Of a stretch of DNA of 64,000 nucleotides, positions 35,044 to 45,300 are shown piece after piece (within the stretch, counting starts at the first letter, position 1; each line of letters opens with the position of its first letter). A program made the translations under genes and the position numbers. The notes below the pieces were generated by a model. That model was not told where the DNA came from and searched no databases. It worked only from the letters and a program-made list of their open reading frames with translations. The DNA comes from JABFRZ01 sp964631945 (GTDB lineage: Bacteria; Planctomycetota; UBA1135; GCA-002686595), in NCBI GenBank assembly GCA_964631945.1, contig CAZWAY010000026.1, forward strand, positions 1-64,000, in the 5' to 3' direction.

Positions 35044-36086
35044 GTTCGCCCTCGACCTTCGCGGCCTCGCTGCTGGATTCGACCCTCGCCGCGCAGGCGC
35101 GTGGTGTGGCCCTGTGCCTGCGCGAACGGCTGGGCGCCTCCAGGCTGGCCGCGCTCGGCACCTTCGACGAGCTCACGGCCGACACGCGCGTGCGTCTGGA
35201 GTACCTGGCCGAGGCGCTCGCGCTCGGACATCCGACGCTGTACCTGCAACACGCAGACTGGCTGCGCGCGGCCTACGCCGCACGCGGGCAGGACGAGGAG
35301 CTCCTGCGCGCCGCGAACGCCTGCCTGGCCACGGTCCTGTCCGAGGGTCTGCCGCCGGCGGCCTTCGCGCAGGTCGAGCGCCTGCTGGTCGCCGAGGCGC
35401 ACGCGCTCGCGGCGCCGCGACGCGAACCGCCCGGCGAGCTCGAGGGTCCGCGCGCGCGGGAGATCGCGCGTCTGCTGGAGGCCGTGCTCTCGGGCAAGCG
35501 CGCGGCGGCGCTCGCGTGCGCCCTCGAACTCGGGAACGCACTGGGCGAGGAGGAGTTCGTCGAGCGCGTGCTGGTGGGCGTGCAGCGCGAACTCGGACGC
35601 CTGTGGCAGCGCGGCGAGATCCACGTGGGCGAGGAGCACCTGGGCTCGCGCCTGACCGAGGATTTCCTGGCGCGCCTCCCCGAGCCCCAACCCTCGGTGG
35701 AGGCCGGCGGCCGGCGCGTGGTCCTGGCCGCGACCTCGGGCGACCTGCACGACATCGGTCTGCGCATGGTCGCGCGCCGCTTCGCGCGCGAGGGCTGGGA
35801 GGTGTGCTTCCTCGGCGCCAACGTGCCACGCGCGGACCTGGCGCACGCACTGCAGGACCTGGAGACGGACGTCCTGGCGTTGTCGGTGACGCTCGGCCTG
35901 CACCTGCGCAGCGCGGCGGCCGTGATCGCGGCGGCCCACGCGCTCGAGCCGCGCGTGCCCGTGCTGGTGGGCGGGCCGCCGTTCGCCCTGGACGACGGGC
36001 TGTGGCGCACGATCGGCGCAGACGCGGTCGCGCTGGAGGCGCTCACGGCCGAGCGCCAGGCGCGCGCGCTCGTCCCCGGCCGCTGA
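35040..36086 (+). CDS. Cobalamin-binding sensor with CarH-type light-sensor motif, no DNA-binding domain
   Basis: 348 residues. Residues 1-130 are a helical domain of unknown type (no MerR helix-turn-helix). Residues about 138-212 match the four-helix cap of B12 sensors and contain W189 ... E199-H200, the W-x9-EH motif that in CarH/LitR covers the upper face of adenosylcobalamin and enables light sensing. Residues about 225-345 are the Rossmann B12-binding domain with D235-x-H237-x-x-G240 (lower-ligand His), LALSVTLGLHL and VLVGGPPF. It should bind B12 in the cytoplasm and, lacking DNA contacts, act through protein partners, most likely the ECF sigma or the 78-residue protein encoded just upstream. 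Confidence 0.88.
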   Translation: MSSPSTFAASLLDSTLAAQARGVALCLRERLGASRLAALGTFDELTADTRVRLEYLAEALALGHPTLYLQHADWLRAAYAARGQDEELLRAANACLATVLSEGLPPAAFAQVERLLVAEAHALAAPRREPPGELEGPRAREIARLLEAVLSGKRAAALACALELGNALGEEEFVERVLVGVQRELGRLWQRGEIHVGEEHLGSRLTEDFLARLPEPQPSVEAGGRRVVLAATSGDLHDIGLRMVARRFAREGWEVCFLGANVPRADLAHALQDLETDVLALSVTLGLHLRSAAAVIAAAHALEPRVPVLVGGPPFALDDGLWRTIGADAVALEALTAERQARALVPGR

Positions 36087-36113
36087 GGACGTGAAGAAGT
36101 CCCGCGCCGCCCG

Positions 36114-36401
36114 CTACCGCAGGCGCGTGCGCCCGTCCGCGAGCCCGTCCTCGAGGTCGATCTCGCGCACCTTCTGGGCGAACTCCTCCGAGCTACACAC
36201 GCCCTTCTCGACCAGCGTGCGCTGCAGCGCCTTGGTGGCCAGGGCCAGCTCCTCCAGCATCGTCTGCAGCCGGGCCGCGTCCACGCCGCCGCCGCTCGCG
36301 CGCATCGAGCTCAGCTCGGCCCGCGCCGCGGCGGCGTCACTCTTGGCCTGGTCGATCTGGGTGTGCTGGTAGATGTCGAAGATCCAGTTGATGAGCCCCA
36401 T
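36114..36401 (-). CDS. Small coiled-coil protein of unknown function
   Basis: 95 residues: a hydrophobic/aromatic start (MGLINWIFDIYQHTQID) followed by a long helix with heptad-like spacing and a conserved-looking KALQRTLVEKGVCSSEEF segment. A ribosome binding site AAGGA sits about six bases before the ATG, supporting the call. The N-terminus looks like an amphipathic membrane-contact helix. No family name comes to mind; the pattern resembles small uncharacterised proteins of planctomycetes. It converges with the B12-sensor gene (27-bp gap). Confidence 0.75.
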   Translation of the reverse strand: MGLINWIFDIYQHTQIDQAKSDAAAARAELSSMRASGGGVDAARLQTMLEELALATKALQRTLVEKGVCSSEEFAQKVREIDLEDGLADGRTRLR

Positions 36402-36599
36402 GGGGGTTCCTTTCTCTTGCGGGAGCAGGAGCGGCGCCGGCGGCCGTGACCGCGGAGCGGGGAGAACGCGCGCAGCCTACGCCCTCGCACTGCGCCGATT
36501 CACCCCCGCGGTCCTTCCGGTGAGTTCGCTGGAATGCCGCGCCGCTCCCGCCGGTCCCAGGCGAGGGCGGATCGTGACGCACGCGCACCGGACTCGCCG

Positions 36600-36638
36600 A
36601 GAAAACGGGGCCGACCCAGCCCGCGCTGGATCGGCCCC
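36600..36638 (-). terminator. Intrinsic terminator of the metalloprotease gene
   Basis: On the minus strand a 14-bp stem (GGGGCCGATCCAGC with its complement, one G-U pair) and a GCGG loop occupy 36638-36607, followed by GTTTTC. It begins about 20 bases after the stop of the gene ending at 36659. Confidence 0.85.
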
Positions 36639-36658
36639 GACTCAGGTAGGGAACACTC

Positions 36659-37843
36659 TCAGCGGTCGTAGCCGATCACGTCGAACAGGGCGACGTCGGC
36701 CGTGGAGTAGAAGGCCGGATAGAAGGTCTGGCCCGGGGCCAGGGCCGGATCCATCAGGCCGATGTTGGCGGTCTGCTCGCGGAAGTGGCTGGCCTGGTAG
36801 GGCGTGCCGTCCGACATGCGGTACTCGACCGAGATCAGGTCGGTGTTGTGCGCGTCGTTGGGCGAGTTGTAAGCCATCAAGCGCGGGCGCGCGGTGAACT
36901 CGGCCAGCGTGTCGGGGTTGTAGTCGGCGCTGCCGTCGGTGCTCTGGAAGCGGAACAGGTCGAGCGTCTCCATGTCGTTGGCGCGGAAGTCGATGCCCGA
37001 GGTGAAGCCCATCGCGTGACCGACCTCGTGGATCACGACGTCCTGGAAGGAGTAGCTCGAGCCGCCGATGCCGTTGGAGGGGTCGTAGTCGAACGAGAAG
37101 TTCGTGCTGAAGGTCATGTTCGCGTCCGCGCCGCTCACCACGCCGTCGACGGCCTTCCAGTTGGCGAAGGTCGTGAACACGCGCGTCTCGTTCGTCACCG
37201 TGGCGCCCGAGCCGTAGCGCACGGGGCAGGTCGTGCCGCTCGGCAGGCTCGTCTGCAGCGTGTCGGAGGCGTCCATGTCGCTCACGAGCTGCGTGCGCAT
37301 GGGCTGGTAGTTGACGAAGCCGTAGCTCGAGCTCGTGCCGCCCAGCACGCCCGGGCCGAGCGGCTGGAACGAGATGTTGATCGTGATCGTGATCGGGTCG
37401 GCGAAGAACGACTCGATGTAGGTCTCGGCCGCGGCCAGGGCGGCCGCGGCGCCGGCGGGCACGCTGCCGCTGGCGACGAACACGATGTTGAAGCCGTTGA
37501 CGAGCGTGCTCGAGGCGCCGATCACGCTCACCGGCTCCTGGGCCAGGACCTGGTGCACCGCGACCATGCGCCGCAGATCGGCCGGCGTCACGGCCTGGGC
37601 GCCGGTGCAGGTCGGCTTCCAGATCTCGTGTGCGCCGAAGTCGACCTCTTCACCGGAGGCGAGCACGATCTTCTGCTTGGGCAGCTCGAACTGCAGCGAG
37701 GGCACGACGCCCGGCGCACTCGGCTCGGCCGGAGCCTGGAGCCGTGCGCCGGCGACGCGCAGCGTCGTCGACGGACTGCTCTGGACACCATGCCAGGCCA
37801 GGAAGGACAGACTCGCGACCGCCACGAAGGAGGCTTGGATCAT
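36659..37843 (-). CDS. Secreted zinc metalloprotease (NF038122-like)
   Basis: 394-residue protein with a signal peptide (ASFVAVASLSFLAWHG). The catalytic HEVGHAMGFTSGID (HExxHxxG) lies in the second half, preceded by YSFQDVVIH and an ANMTFSTNFSFDYDPS beta region, and followed by a Met-turn-like RLMAYNSPNDAH. This fits the gluzincin/metzincin-like metalloproteases found as PEP-CTERM-associated or secreted enzymes, though there is no sorting motif; the C-terminus is ALFDVIGYDR, a common end for this family. The ATG at 37843 precedes the signal peptide directly. A clear terminator follows it. Confidence 0.85.
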   Translation of the reverse strand: MIQASFVAVASLSFLAWHGVQSSPSTTLRVAGARLQAPAEPSAPGVVPSLQFELPKQKIVLASGEEVDFGAHEIWKPTCTGAQAVTPADLRRMVAVHQVLAQEPVSVIGASSTLVNGFNIVFVASGSVPAGAAAALAAAETYIESFFADPITITINISFQPLGPGVLGGTSSSYGFVNYQPMRTQLVSDMDASDTLQTSLPSGTTCPVRYGSGATVTNETRVFTTFANWKAVDGVVSGADANMTFSTNFSFDYDPSNGIGGSSYSFQDVVIHEVGHAMGFTSGIDFRANDMETLDLFRFQSTDGSADYNPDTLAEFTARPRLMAYNSPNDAHNTDLISVEYRMSDGTPYQASHFREQTANIGLMDPALAPGQTFYPAFYSTADVALFDVIGYDR

Positions 37844-38047
37844 GACAGCAGGGGGTGAGGGACGTGCGGAGGTCCCGCGCTCCGAGTACCCGCGGTACCC
37901 GGCAGTGGGCGACCGATCCGTGAAGAGCACGGTCCTACCGATCCCGCGTGACCGACCACAAGAGAAGCGCGGGGCCGAGGTCCGCCCCGTCCCGCGTCTG
38001 GGAAAGGCGGGCGCCGCGGACGCCGCGCTGGGCTCCGTTGGGCCGGC

Positions 38048-41000
38048 TCAGAGCTGCGCCAGGTAGGCCAGCAGGTCGCGCAGCTCGAGCGGCGTCAGGC
38101 CCTTGGCCAGCTCCTCGGGCATGGCCGAGAGGTCCGGCCGCTCCTCTTCGATCTCGGCCCGGTCGAGCGCCAGGGGGTTGTTCTGGGCGTCGAACAGGCG
38201 CACGAGCGTGGCGCTCTCCTCGAACACGCGTCCGCTCACCACGCGGCCGTCGGCCAGGAAGAAGGCGCGCATGCCGTAGCCGGGCGTCGTGCTGCGGTTC
38301 GGCGCGAGGATCGACTCGAGCAGCTGCAAGCGCGTCAGGCGCTGGCCGACTCCGGCCAGGTTCGGACCGACGCGCTCGGCGGCGTCGCGCCACCAGGCGT
38401 GACAGCGCGTGCAGGAGAGCTCGACGCGCTGGAACACGTCGCTGCCGCGCGCCGCATCGCCGCCCGCCAGCGTGTCGAGCCAGGGTGCGAGCACGGGATC
38501 CTGCGCGCGCGCGGCCTGGCGCCGCGCGAGGCGCGCGCGCAGCTCGGGCGCGCCCTGGCGTTCGCAGGCGAGCACCAGGTCGAGCGCGAGCTCGGGCGGG
38601 AGCTCTCCGGCCTCCAGCTTCCCGAGCTCGGCCGCGAGCAGCGCCGCGCAATCCGGCTCGGCGCGCTCGGCCAGGATGCGGTAGGCCGCGCGGCGCTCGG
38701 ACGGCTCGCCGTGCTCCAGGATGGCCGGCAGCGCGGCCAGCACCTCGCCCGGCGCGATGCGCGTCAGCCGCTCGAGGGCGTCGGCGCGCACGCCTGCGTC
38801 CGGATCGACGAGGGCGCGCTGCACGGCCGGCACGAGTTCGCTCGTCCCCAGGGCCTCGAGCGCCGCCAGCGCGGCCCTCGCCACGGTCGCGTCGCGCCCG
38901 GACGCGGACACCAGCTCGGCCAGCGACCCGGCCACCGACGTCGCCTGCGCCGCGGCAGCGAAGCGCGCGAAGGCCGCGCGCACCGCGTCGGCGTCGGCCA
39001 GCACGCCGTCCGCGACCAGGCGCGCGGCCAGCTGCGCCAGTCCGGCGCGCGAGCGCGGCGCGAGCGGGCGCCACTCGTTGGTGACGCGGTCGCGCGCCGA
39101 GGGCTGCTCCCAGTGCGCCAAGAGATCGAGCGCCTCGCTGCGCGCCTCGCTCGAGAGCGCGGGGCTCGTCGCGAAGCTCGCCAGCGGCCCGGCCCGCGCC
39201 AGACGGTAGTTCGCGTTCAGCACGCGCCGCACGAAGGCGTCCCCGAGGGCCGCCACGCGCGCGGCGTCGACGCGCGTCGAGGCCAGCGACTCGAGCGCGC
39301 CCTCGATCGGCACGTCGTGGATCGCGCGCGCGGCCTCGAGCACGAGCAGCGGCTCGTCGTCGAGCAGGAAGCGCGCGACGCTCGGATCCGCGCGGCGCCG
39401 CAGCACGAGCAGGGCGCCCATGCGCACGTCAGAGGACGGATCCGCGCTCAGCCGGTCGAGCGCGGCGCGGTCGGCGCAGCCGAGCAGACCCAGGACCGCG
39501 GCGTGACGCAGGTTGGGGTCGCTCGTGCCGGCGTCGCGCAGGAGCTGGGCGAGGGGCGCGACCGCCTCGCGCGCGGCCAGCCGCCCGGCCGCCAGCGCGG
39601 CGAAGAAACGCACGCGCGGGCTGGGATCGGAGAGCAGGCGCACGGCCATCGGCGCCGCGGCTGCACAGCGCTCGTCGCCGAGCACGCGGATCGCCTGCGC
39701 GTGTACTTCGTCCGTGTCGCCCTCGGGTCGGATCCGAGCGTGGGTCACGCTGCGGTCGGTGACCTCGCAGGCCGCCAGCAGCGCGCCCTGCGCGCGCCCG
39801 TCCCGGCGCAGGACGATGCCCAGCCCCCACACGGCGTGCAGACGCGCGAACAGGCTCGTGCCGCCGAGCGCGACGCGCGCCAGCGCCTCCACCGCGCCGC
39901 GCTCCGCCAGCGCGAACTCGGCCTCCTGGCGCACGCGCTGGTCGGGGTGGGCGAGCAGCTCGACCAGTTCCTCGTCCGTGCGCCCGTCCATCCCCTGCGC
40001 CAGCAGCGCGCGCGTCTCGGCCACCAGCGCCGAGCGCTGCGCGGCCGGATCGAAGGCGCGATACAGCCGGCCCTTGCCGGTCTGCTCCCAGCCGTAGACC
40101 CAGTCGCTGAACCACAGCGCACCGTCCGGTCCGAAGTCGCAGTCGGTGGCGAGCACGCCCCACACGAAGGGCGCGAGCGGGCCGAGCTCGAAGAACGCGC
40201 CCTTCGGCTTCACCGTGAAGGTGTGGATGCCGCTCGCGCTGGCGTCGCCGCGGAAGTCGCACAGGAAGAAGTGCCCGGCGTAGTCGGGCGAGAGTCCCGT
40301 GCCCGGGTAGTGCGTCAGGCCCGACGGCCCGTCGGCCAGGTTCGCGACCGGCGGCACCAGGTAGGCCGCCTGGCCCGCGTGCGCGGGGTGCCAGAGCTTC
40401 TCGTCGTTCCACGGCCCGCGCGCGACCGGCGCGGTGATCCACTGGTAGGCGTAGCGCCAGCCCGAGTCGCCGCCCTCGACCACGTTGACCCAGCGCGCGC
40501 GGTCGCCGCCGTCGGAGTTGTTGTCGCCCGTCCACAGGTTGCCGTAGGCGTCGAAGGCGAGCTCCTGCGGATTTCGCAGGCCCGTGTGCCAGACCTCGAG
40601 CTTCGACCCGTCGAGCTCGCAGCGCAGCACCGCGCCGCACTGCGGGTGCGCGAGCACGCCCGCCTCGGTCTCGACGTGGAAGCCGCGGTCGCCGCACGAG
40701 AAGTACAGCCGTCGATCCGGCCCGATGCGCAGGCCGTGCAGGTCGTGCCCGAGCAGCGCGACGTGCACGCCGTAGCCGCTCGAGAGCCGGGTCTGCTGCT
40801 CGGCCACGCCGTCCCCGTCCCCGTCGCGCAGCTTCCACAGGTCCGGGATGCAGGCGTAGTAGACCTCGCCGGCGTAGGCGAGCACGCCCGCGCCGATGCC
40901 GGCCGCCGGGTCGGCGAAGCCCGTGGCGAAGACCGTGTCCTCGTCCGCCTCGAGGTCGCCGTCGCGATCGACGATGCGGCGCACCTGCTCGAAGGCGCGC

Positions 41001-41371
41001 CCGTAGCCCGGGCCGTAGTTCGCGCCCTCGAACTTGCGGAACATCGCGCGGCGGTCGTCGACCGTCTTCGCCGCCAGGTCGTCGTCCAGCCAGTCCATGT
41101 GCTCGCGGATGTCGGTCACGCCCTGGTGGTGCCGGAAGGTCTCCGCGACGTAGACCACCCCGCCGGAGTCGACGTGGAACGCGACCGGATTCGCGAGCCG
41201 CGGCTCGGCCGCGAACAGCCCGACCTCGATCCCCGCCGCCGGCGCGAAGCGCGCGATCGCCTGGCGCGCCTCCTCCGAGGCGGCCTCGATGCGCGGGACG
41301 TAGGGCGTCGAGTCCTGCGGCGAGGAGACGGCCAGCAGCTGGAGCGCGGCCAGGGTCGTACCCGGGAGCAT
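38048..41371 (-). CDS. PVC-type sorbosone-dehydrogenase/HEAT-repeat/cytochrome c protein
   Basis: 1107-residue exported protein typical of planctomycetes and verrucomicrobia. After a signal peptide (LAALQLLAVSS) comes a glucose/sorbosone-dehydrogenase-like propeller (about residues 20-440: NPVAFHVDSGGVVYVAET, GLRNPQELAFDAYGNLWTGD, YPGTGLSPDYAGHFFLCDF), then HEAT-type helical repeats (about 480-950), and a C-terminal c-type haem domain with CTRCH and distal GPNLAGVG. It probably oxidises a sugar or other alcohol in the periplasm and passes electrons to cytochromes. The ATG at 41371 is used; the upstream frame is open but composed of Pro/Arg-rich sequence. Confidence 0.92.
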   Translation of the reverse strand: MLPGTTLAALQLLAVSSPQDSTPYVPRIEAASEEARQAIARFAPAAGIEVGLFAAEPRLANPVAFHVDSGGVVYVAETFRHHQGVTDIREHMDWLDDDLAAKTVDDRRAMFRKFEGANYGPGYGRAFEQVRRIVDRDGDLEADEDTVFATGFADPAAGIGAGVLAYAGEVYYACIPDLWKLRDGDGDGVAEQQTRLSSGYGVHVALLGHDLHGLRIGPDRRLYFSCGDRGFHVETEAGVLAHPQCGAVLRCELDGSKLEVWHTGLRNPQELAFDAYGNLWTGDNNSDGGDRARWVNVVEGGDSGWRYAYQWITAPVARGPWNDEKLWHPAHAGQAAYLVPPVANLADGPSGLTHYPGTGLSPDYAGHFFLCDFRGDASASGIHTFTVKPKGAFFELGPLAPFVWGVLATDCDFGPDGALWFSDWVYGWEQTGKGRLYRAFDPAAQRSALVAETRALLAQGMDGRTDEELVELLAHPDQRVRQEAEFALAERGAVEALARVALGGTSLFARLHAVWGLGIVLRRDGRAQGALLAACEVTDRSVTHARIRPEGDTDEVHAQAIRVLGDERCAAAAPMAVRLLSDPSPRVRFFAALAAGRLAAREAVAPLAQLLRDAGTSDPNLRHAAVLGLLGCADRAALDRLSADPSSDVRMGALLVLRRRADPSVARFLLDDEPLLVLEAARAIHDVPIEGALESLASTRVDAARVAALGDAFVRRVLNANYRLARAGPLASFATSPALSSEARSEALDLLAHWEQPSARDRVTNEWRPLAPRSRAGLAQLAARLVADGVLADADAVRAAFARFAAAAQATSVAGSLAELVSASGRDATVARAALAALEALGTSELVPAVQRALVDPDAGVRADALERLTRIAPGEVLAALPAILEHGEPSERRAAYRILAERAEPDCAALLAAELGKLEAGELPPELALDLVLACERQGAPELRARLARRQAARAQDPVLAPWLDTLAGGDAARGSDVFQRVELSCTRCHAWWRDAAERVGPNLAGVGQRLTRLQLLESILAPNRSTTPGYGMRAFFLADGRVVSGRVFEESATLVRLFDAQNNPLALDRAEIEEERPDLSAMPEELAKGLTPLELRDLLAYLAQL

Positions 41372-41685
41372 GGGCGCGAAAGAGTGCCACCGCCGGCTCG
41401 ACGGAGCACGCTCGAACGGCGGCTCGCGGATTCCCGTGCGTAGCGGGCGCGGCGGTGGCGGAGAGACCCGGCGAGGAGGGGATGTGGCCCCCGGAGCGGC
41501 CCCGGGGGCCACCACGCAGCCGGCTTCCCCCGTGGGATCCCCCTCCGGGACCCCGCGCCGCGTGGCCGTGCGACAGGGCGATCGAGGCGCTCGAAGCGGA
41601 CGCGGCCGTGCGGATTTGTCGGCGCGAGCGGGGGACCCGGAGCGGCGCGGGAGCTCGGGCGCGCGCCCTACACTGGCGCGCCCCC
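41372..41685. other. Divergent intergenic region with a perfect 11-bp hairpin
   Basis: 314 bp between divergent genes, no convincing gene inside. A perfect inverted repeat (GTGGCCCCCGG, 7-nt loop, complement) occupies 41484-41512. It is not followed by a T run on either strand, so an operator or transcript-leader structure is more likely than a terminator. Nothing else distinctive was seen. Confidence 0.5.
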
Positions 41686-42285
41686 ATGGCGAACTCGACG
41701 GATCTCTGGGCCCCGGACCACGACCTCTTCCGGCGCGCCGCCGCGGGAGACGGCCGCGCGCTGGCCAGCGTGATCGCGCGCTACCAGGAGCGCCTCCTGG
41801 CGCGCATCCGTCTGATGATGGGACCCGAGGCGCGCGCCTCGGTCGAGTCCGGCGACGTGCTGCAGGACGTGTTCTCGGAGGCCATCCGCGGCCTGCGCGC
41901 GGGCGATCTGCGCGACGAGCGCGCCTTCCTGCGCTGGGTGAGCGCGATCGCGCGCCACCACATCGTGGACGAGGTGCGCCGGCGGCGCGAGCAGTCGCTG
42001 GAGGCGCTCTCGAGCGGACTGGTGGCGGGCGAGCTCCCGATCGCCGCGCGGCTCTCGGCCGACGAGGCCGGGCAGCGCCTGGCGGAGGCGATCGAGGAGC
42101 TCGAGCCGGCCCGCCGCCTGGTGGTCGAGCTGCGCGCGCTCGAGGGCTGGACCTGGGCGCGCGTCGCCCAGGAACTCGGCCGCAGCGAGGAGGCCGTGCG
42201 CAAGCTCTACCACCGCGCGCTGCTCGCGCTGGGCCAGCGCCTCGGCGACCAGGATCCGGGCCGAGAGTCGCGCGGAGGGGAATAG
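41686..42285 (+). CDS. ECF-type RNA polymerase sigma factor
   Basis: 199 residues with region 2 (ALASVIARYQERLLARIRLMMGPEARASVESGDVLQDVFSEA split over two helices, and FLRWVSAIARHHIVDEVRRRRE) and region 4 (LEPARRLVVELRALEGWTWARVAQEL, SEEAVRKLYHRALLALG). The region-2 pattern with R-x-M-M-G and SGDVLQ is that of the planctomycete ECF groups that are encoded beside serine/threonine kinases. The kinase gene starts 50 bp downstream, so the kinase probably controls this factor or shares its regulon. The ATG at 41686 is the first sensible start. Confidence 0.9.
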   Translation: MANSTDLWAPDHDLFRRAAAGDGRALASVIARYQERLLARIRLMMGPEARASVESGDVLQDVFSEAIRGLRAGDLRDERAFLRWVSAIARHHIVDEVRRRREQSLEALSSGLVAGELPIAARLSADEAGQRLAEAIEELEPARRLVVELRALEGWTWARVAQELGRSEEAVRKLYHRALLALGQRLGDQDPGRESRGGE

Positions 42286-42335
42286 CTCGCCGAGGCTATG
42301 ATGCGCGCGAGGGAGGCGGGCCGCGCCCGTCCGCG

Positions 42336-45300
42336 ATGCCCGAGGGCTCGATTCCGTCCGCACCCGACAGCGCCGGCCAGGAAGCCGACGGCGTCGTGCG
42401 CCTCTACCTCGGCTGGCTGGAGGAACGCGAGCGCGCCGGCGGGCCCGCGCTGGAGGAGCTGTGCGCGCGTCACCCCGGGTGGCGCGAGCGCCTGACGGCG
42501 CTGCACGCGGCCCACGAGCGCGCTCGCGCGCTGCTCGAGCCGGACGCGCCCACGCCACCCGAGGCGCCCGCGAGTCCGAGCGCGGAGGCGCGTTACGAGG
42601 TGCGTGGCGAGATCGCGCGCGGCGGGATGGGCGCGGTGCTCGAGGTCTACGACCCCAGTCTGCGGCGCACGATCGCCATGAAGGTCGTGCGCACCGACCC
42701 GGCCTTCCGCGCGGGCGAGACGCGCGAGGAGGCCGAGCGCCACCAGAGCCGGCTCCTGGCCGAGGCCCAGATCCTGGCGCAGCTCGACCATCCGGGCGTG
42801 GTCTCGATCCACGAGCTCGGGCGCGACGCACGCGGGCGGGCCTACTTCACGATGAAGCGCGTGCAGGGCCACGACTTCGGGGTCGTGATCCGCGCCTACC
42901 GGGGCGCTGATCCCGAGTGGAGCCTGGCGCGTGCCGTGGGCGTGCTGGCGCGCGTGTGCGAGGCGCTGGCCTACGCGCACCAGAAGGGCGTGGTGCACCG
43001 CGACCTCAAGCCGGCCAACGTGATGGTCGGGCGCTTCGGCGAGGTGTTCGTGATGGACTGGGGCCTGGCGCGCGTGGCCGGGCGCGCGCAGGCGCCGCCC
43101 GTGCCGATCCGGGCCACGCGCCTCGAGACCGAGCTCGCGAACGCCGATCCGGCGCGCGGCCCGGGTGCGCCTGCGCACGAGCCGGCGCCCGAGCCTTCGG
43201 TGGTGCACACCGACCGCGAGAGCGGCTCACGCCCGGGCTCGAGCTCGGTCGAGACCCTGGTGGGCGCGGTCGTGGGCACGCCGGGCTACATGTCGCCCGA
43301 GCAAGCCCGGAGCGACGCGTCGGCCATCGGACCCCGCTCGGACGTGTACGCGCTCGGCGCGATGCTGTACCACCTCCTGGCGGGGCGCCATCCCTACGCG
43401 CGCGAGCGCCGGCTCGACTCGGCCGAGCTGGTGCAGGCCATCCTGGCCGGCCCGCCCGAACCGCTGGCAGGGCTGGCACGCGGCGCGCCGGAGGAGCTGG
43501 TGGCGATCGCCGAGCGCGCCATGGCGCGCGCTCCGGAGCAGCGCTACCCCGGCATGCTGGCGCTGGGCGCGGACCTGCAGGCCTGGCTCGAGGGCCGCGT
43601 CGTGCGCGCGCACAGGACGGGCGCCTGGGCCGAGCTCGTCAAGTGGGTCGGACGCAACCGCGGCGCGGCGGCCGCGATCCTGGCCGTGATCCTGGGCCTG
43701 GCCGCGAACGCGGCGATCCAGACCCTGCTGCGCCGCGACGTGGAACGGGCGCGCAGCGTCAGCGTGCGGACGGCCGAGGAGCTGCGCCGCGAGGACGCCC
43801 ACAACCGCGTGGCCCTGGCCTCGGCCGCGCTCGCGAGCGGCGAGATCAGCCACCTGCGCGCGCTGCTCGCCGGTTGTCCCGCGGACCTGCGCGGCTTCGA
43901 GTGGCGCCACCTGTGGCGCGAGTCGGACACCAGCACGCGCACGCTCGAGTTCCCGGGCCTGGACGTGAAGAGCGCCTTCGTCCTGCCGGGCGGGCGCGAG
44001 CTGCTGGTGGCGGGCGCGGGCGCGCACCGGCTCGTCGTGCAGGACCTCGCCAGCGGCGAACGCGTGCGCACGCTGGAGCTCGCGCCCGAGAGCGCCGTCA
44101 ACGGCGCGAGTCTGTCGGCCGACGGCGAGCTCGTGGCCGCGCTGGTGTACTTCGGCGACCTGCGCCTGTGGCGCACGCGCGACTGGAGCGAGCTGCCCGC
44201 GCTCGACGCGCGCCTGCACGGCTGGCAGGACGTGGAGTTCGCGCCCCGGGGCCGGCTGCTCGCGGCCTTCGGCACCGAGGGCGTGCAGCTGTGGGAGGTG
44301 GAACGGGGCACCGAGCTCGGGCTGCTCGCGCTCCCGCAGGCGCTGGCCGGCGCGAGCGACATCGCCGACGTGGCCTGGTCGCCCGACGCGACCCGGCTGT
44401 TCGCCGCGGCCTGGGACGGCGGCGTGGGGGTGTGGGACGTCGCCACACGCACGCTCGTAACGGTCCTGCGCGACAGCAGCGCGCGCATGCAGGCGCTCGA
44501 GTGCAGTCCGGACGGACGCTGGCTCGCGGGCGGCGACTGGGACTCGCGCCTCTACGTGTGGGATGCCCGCACGCTCGCGCGCGTCCTGCGCTCCGACCGC
44601 ATCGGCGGACAGGTGCAGGCCCTGGCCTGGAGCCCGGACTCGCATCTCGTCGCGGTCGGCGGCAGCGGCACGGTCCACCTGTTCGAGGCGGACGCGTGGG
44701 AGCGCGTCGGGCGGCTGGTGGGCGAGACCGGCCGCGTGCACTCGCTCGCCTTCGCGGACGGCGGCGCGACCCTGGTCGCAGGATCCTCGCTCGGCTCGGT
44801 GCGCTTCTTCGACCTCGAGCACGGCGCGGGACGCACGCTGCTGCACGCCGACGGGCGCGAGCCGCCGGCCGGCGTCGCCTTCGGACGCGAGCGCGAGCTG
44901 GCCGCGGTCGCCTGGGGCCACGGGATGGTCGAGCTGTGGGACACGCGCACGCGCACGCGCGTGCGCAGCCTGCACACCGGAGCGCGCATCCGGCACCTCG
45001 ACTGGTCGCGCGACGGAGCCAGCCTGGCCGTGGCGGACTGGGCGCAAGGGATCCTCGTGCTCGCGCCCGAGGACGGGAGCGTGCGCCGGCGGCTCGCGCT
45101 CGCGCAACCCACCGAGCTGCACTTCGACCCGAGTGGAACACGCCTGGCGGCCACGGCCCAGGACGGACACCTGCGCGTGTGGACGCTGGACGACGGCCTG
45201 CTCGCCTGGGAGGCGGCGCTCGCGCCCGAGCAGCACGGCTGGCCCGGCGATCTCTTCGGCGCGAGCTGGTCGCCGGACGGCAGCGAAGTCGTGGCCTGCA

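Noticed and set aside
35040..35430. MerR-type DNA-binding domain at the start of the B12 sensor
   Set aside because: The first 130 residues are helical but lack the winged-helix pattern expected of MerR, CarH or LitR.
38399..41443. 1014-codon plus-strand open frame opposite the PVC dehydrogenase
   Set aside because: Antisense shadow with no recognisable domain, while the minus strand has clear propeller, HEAT and haem motifs.
42299..42335. Alternative ATG start for the kinase
   Set aside because: It is in a different frame from the kinase; ATG 42336 is in frame and leads directly into the conserved leader.
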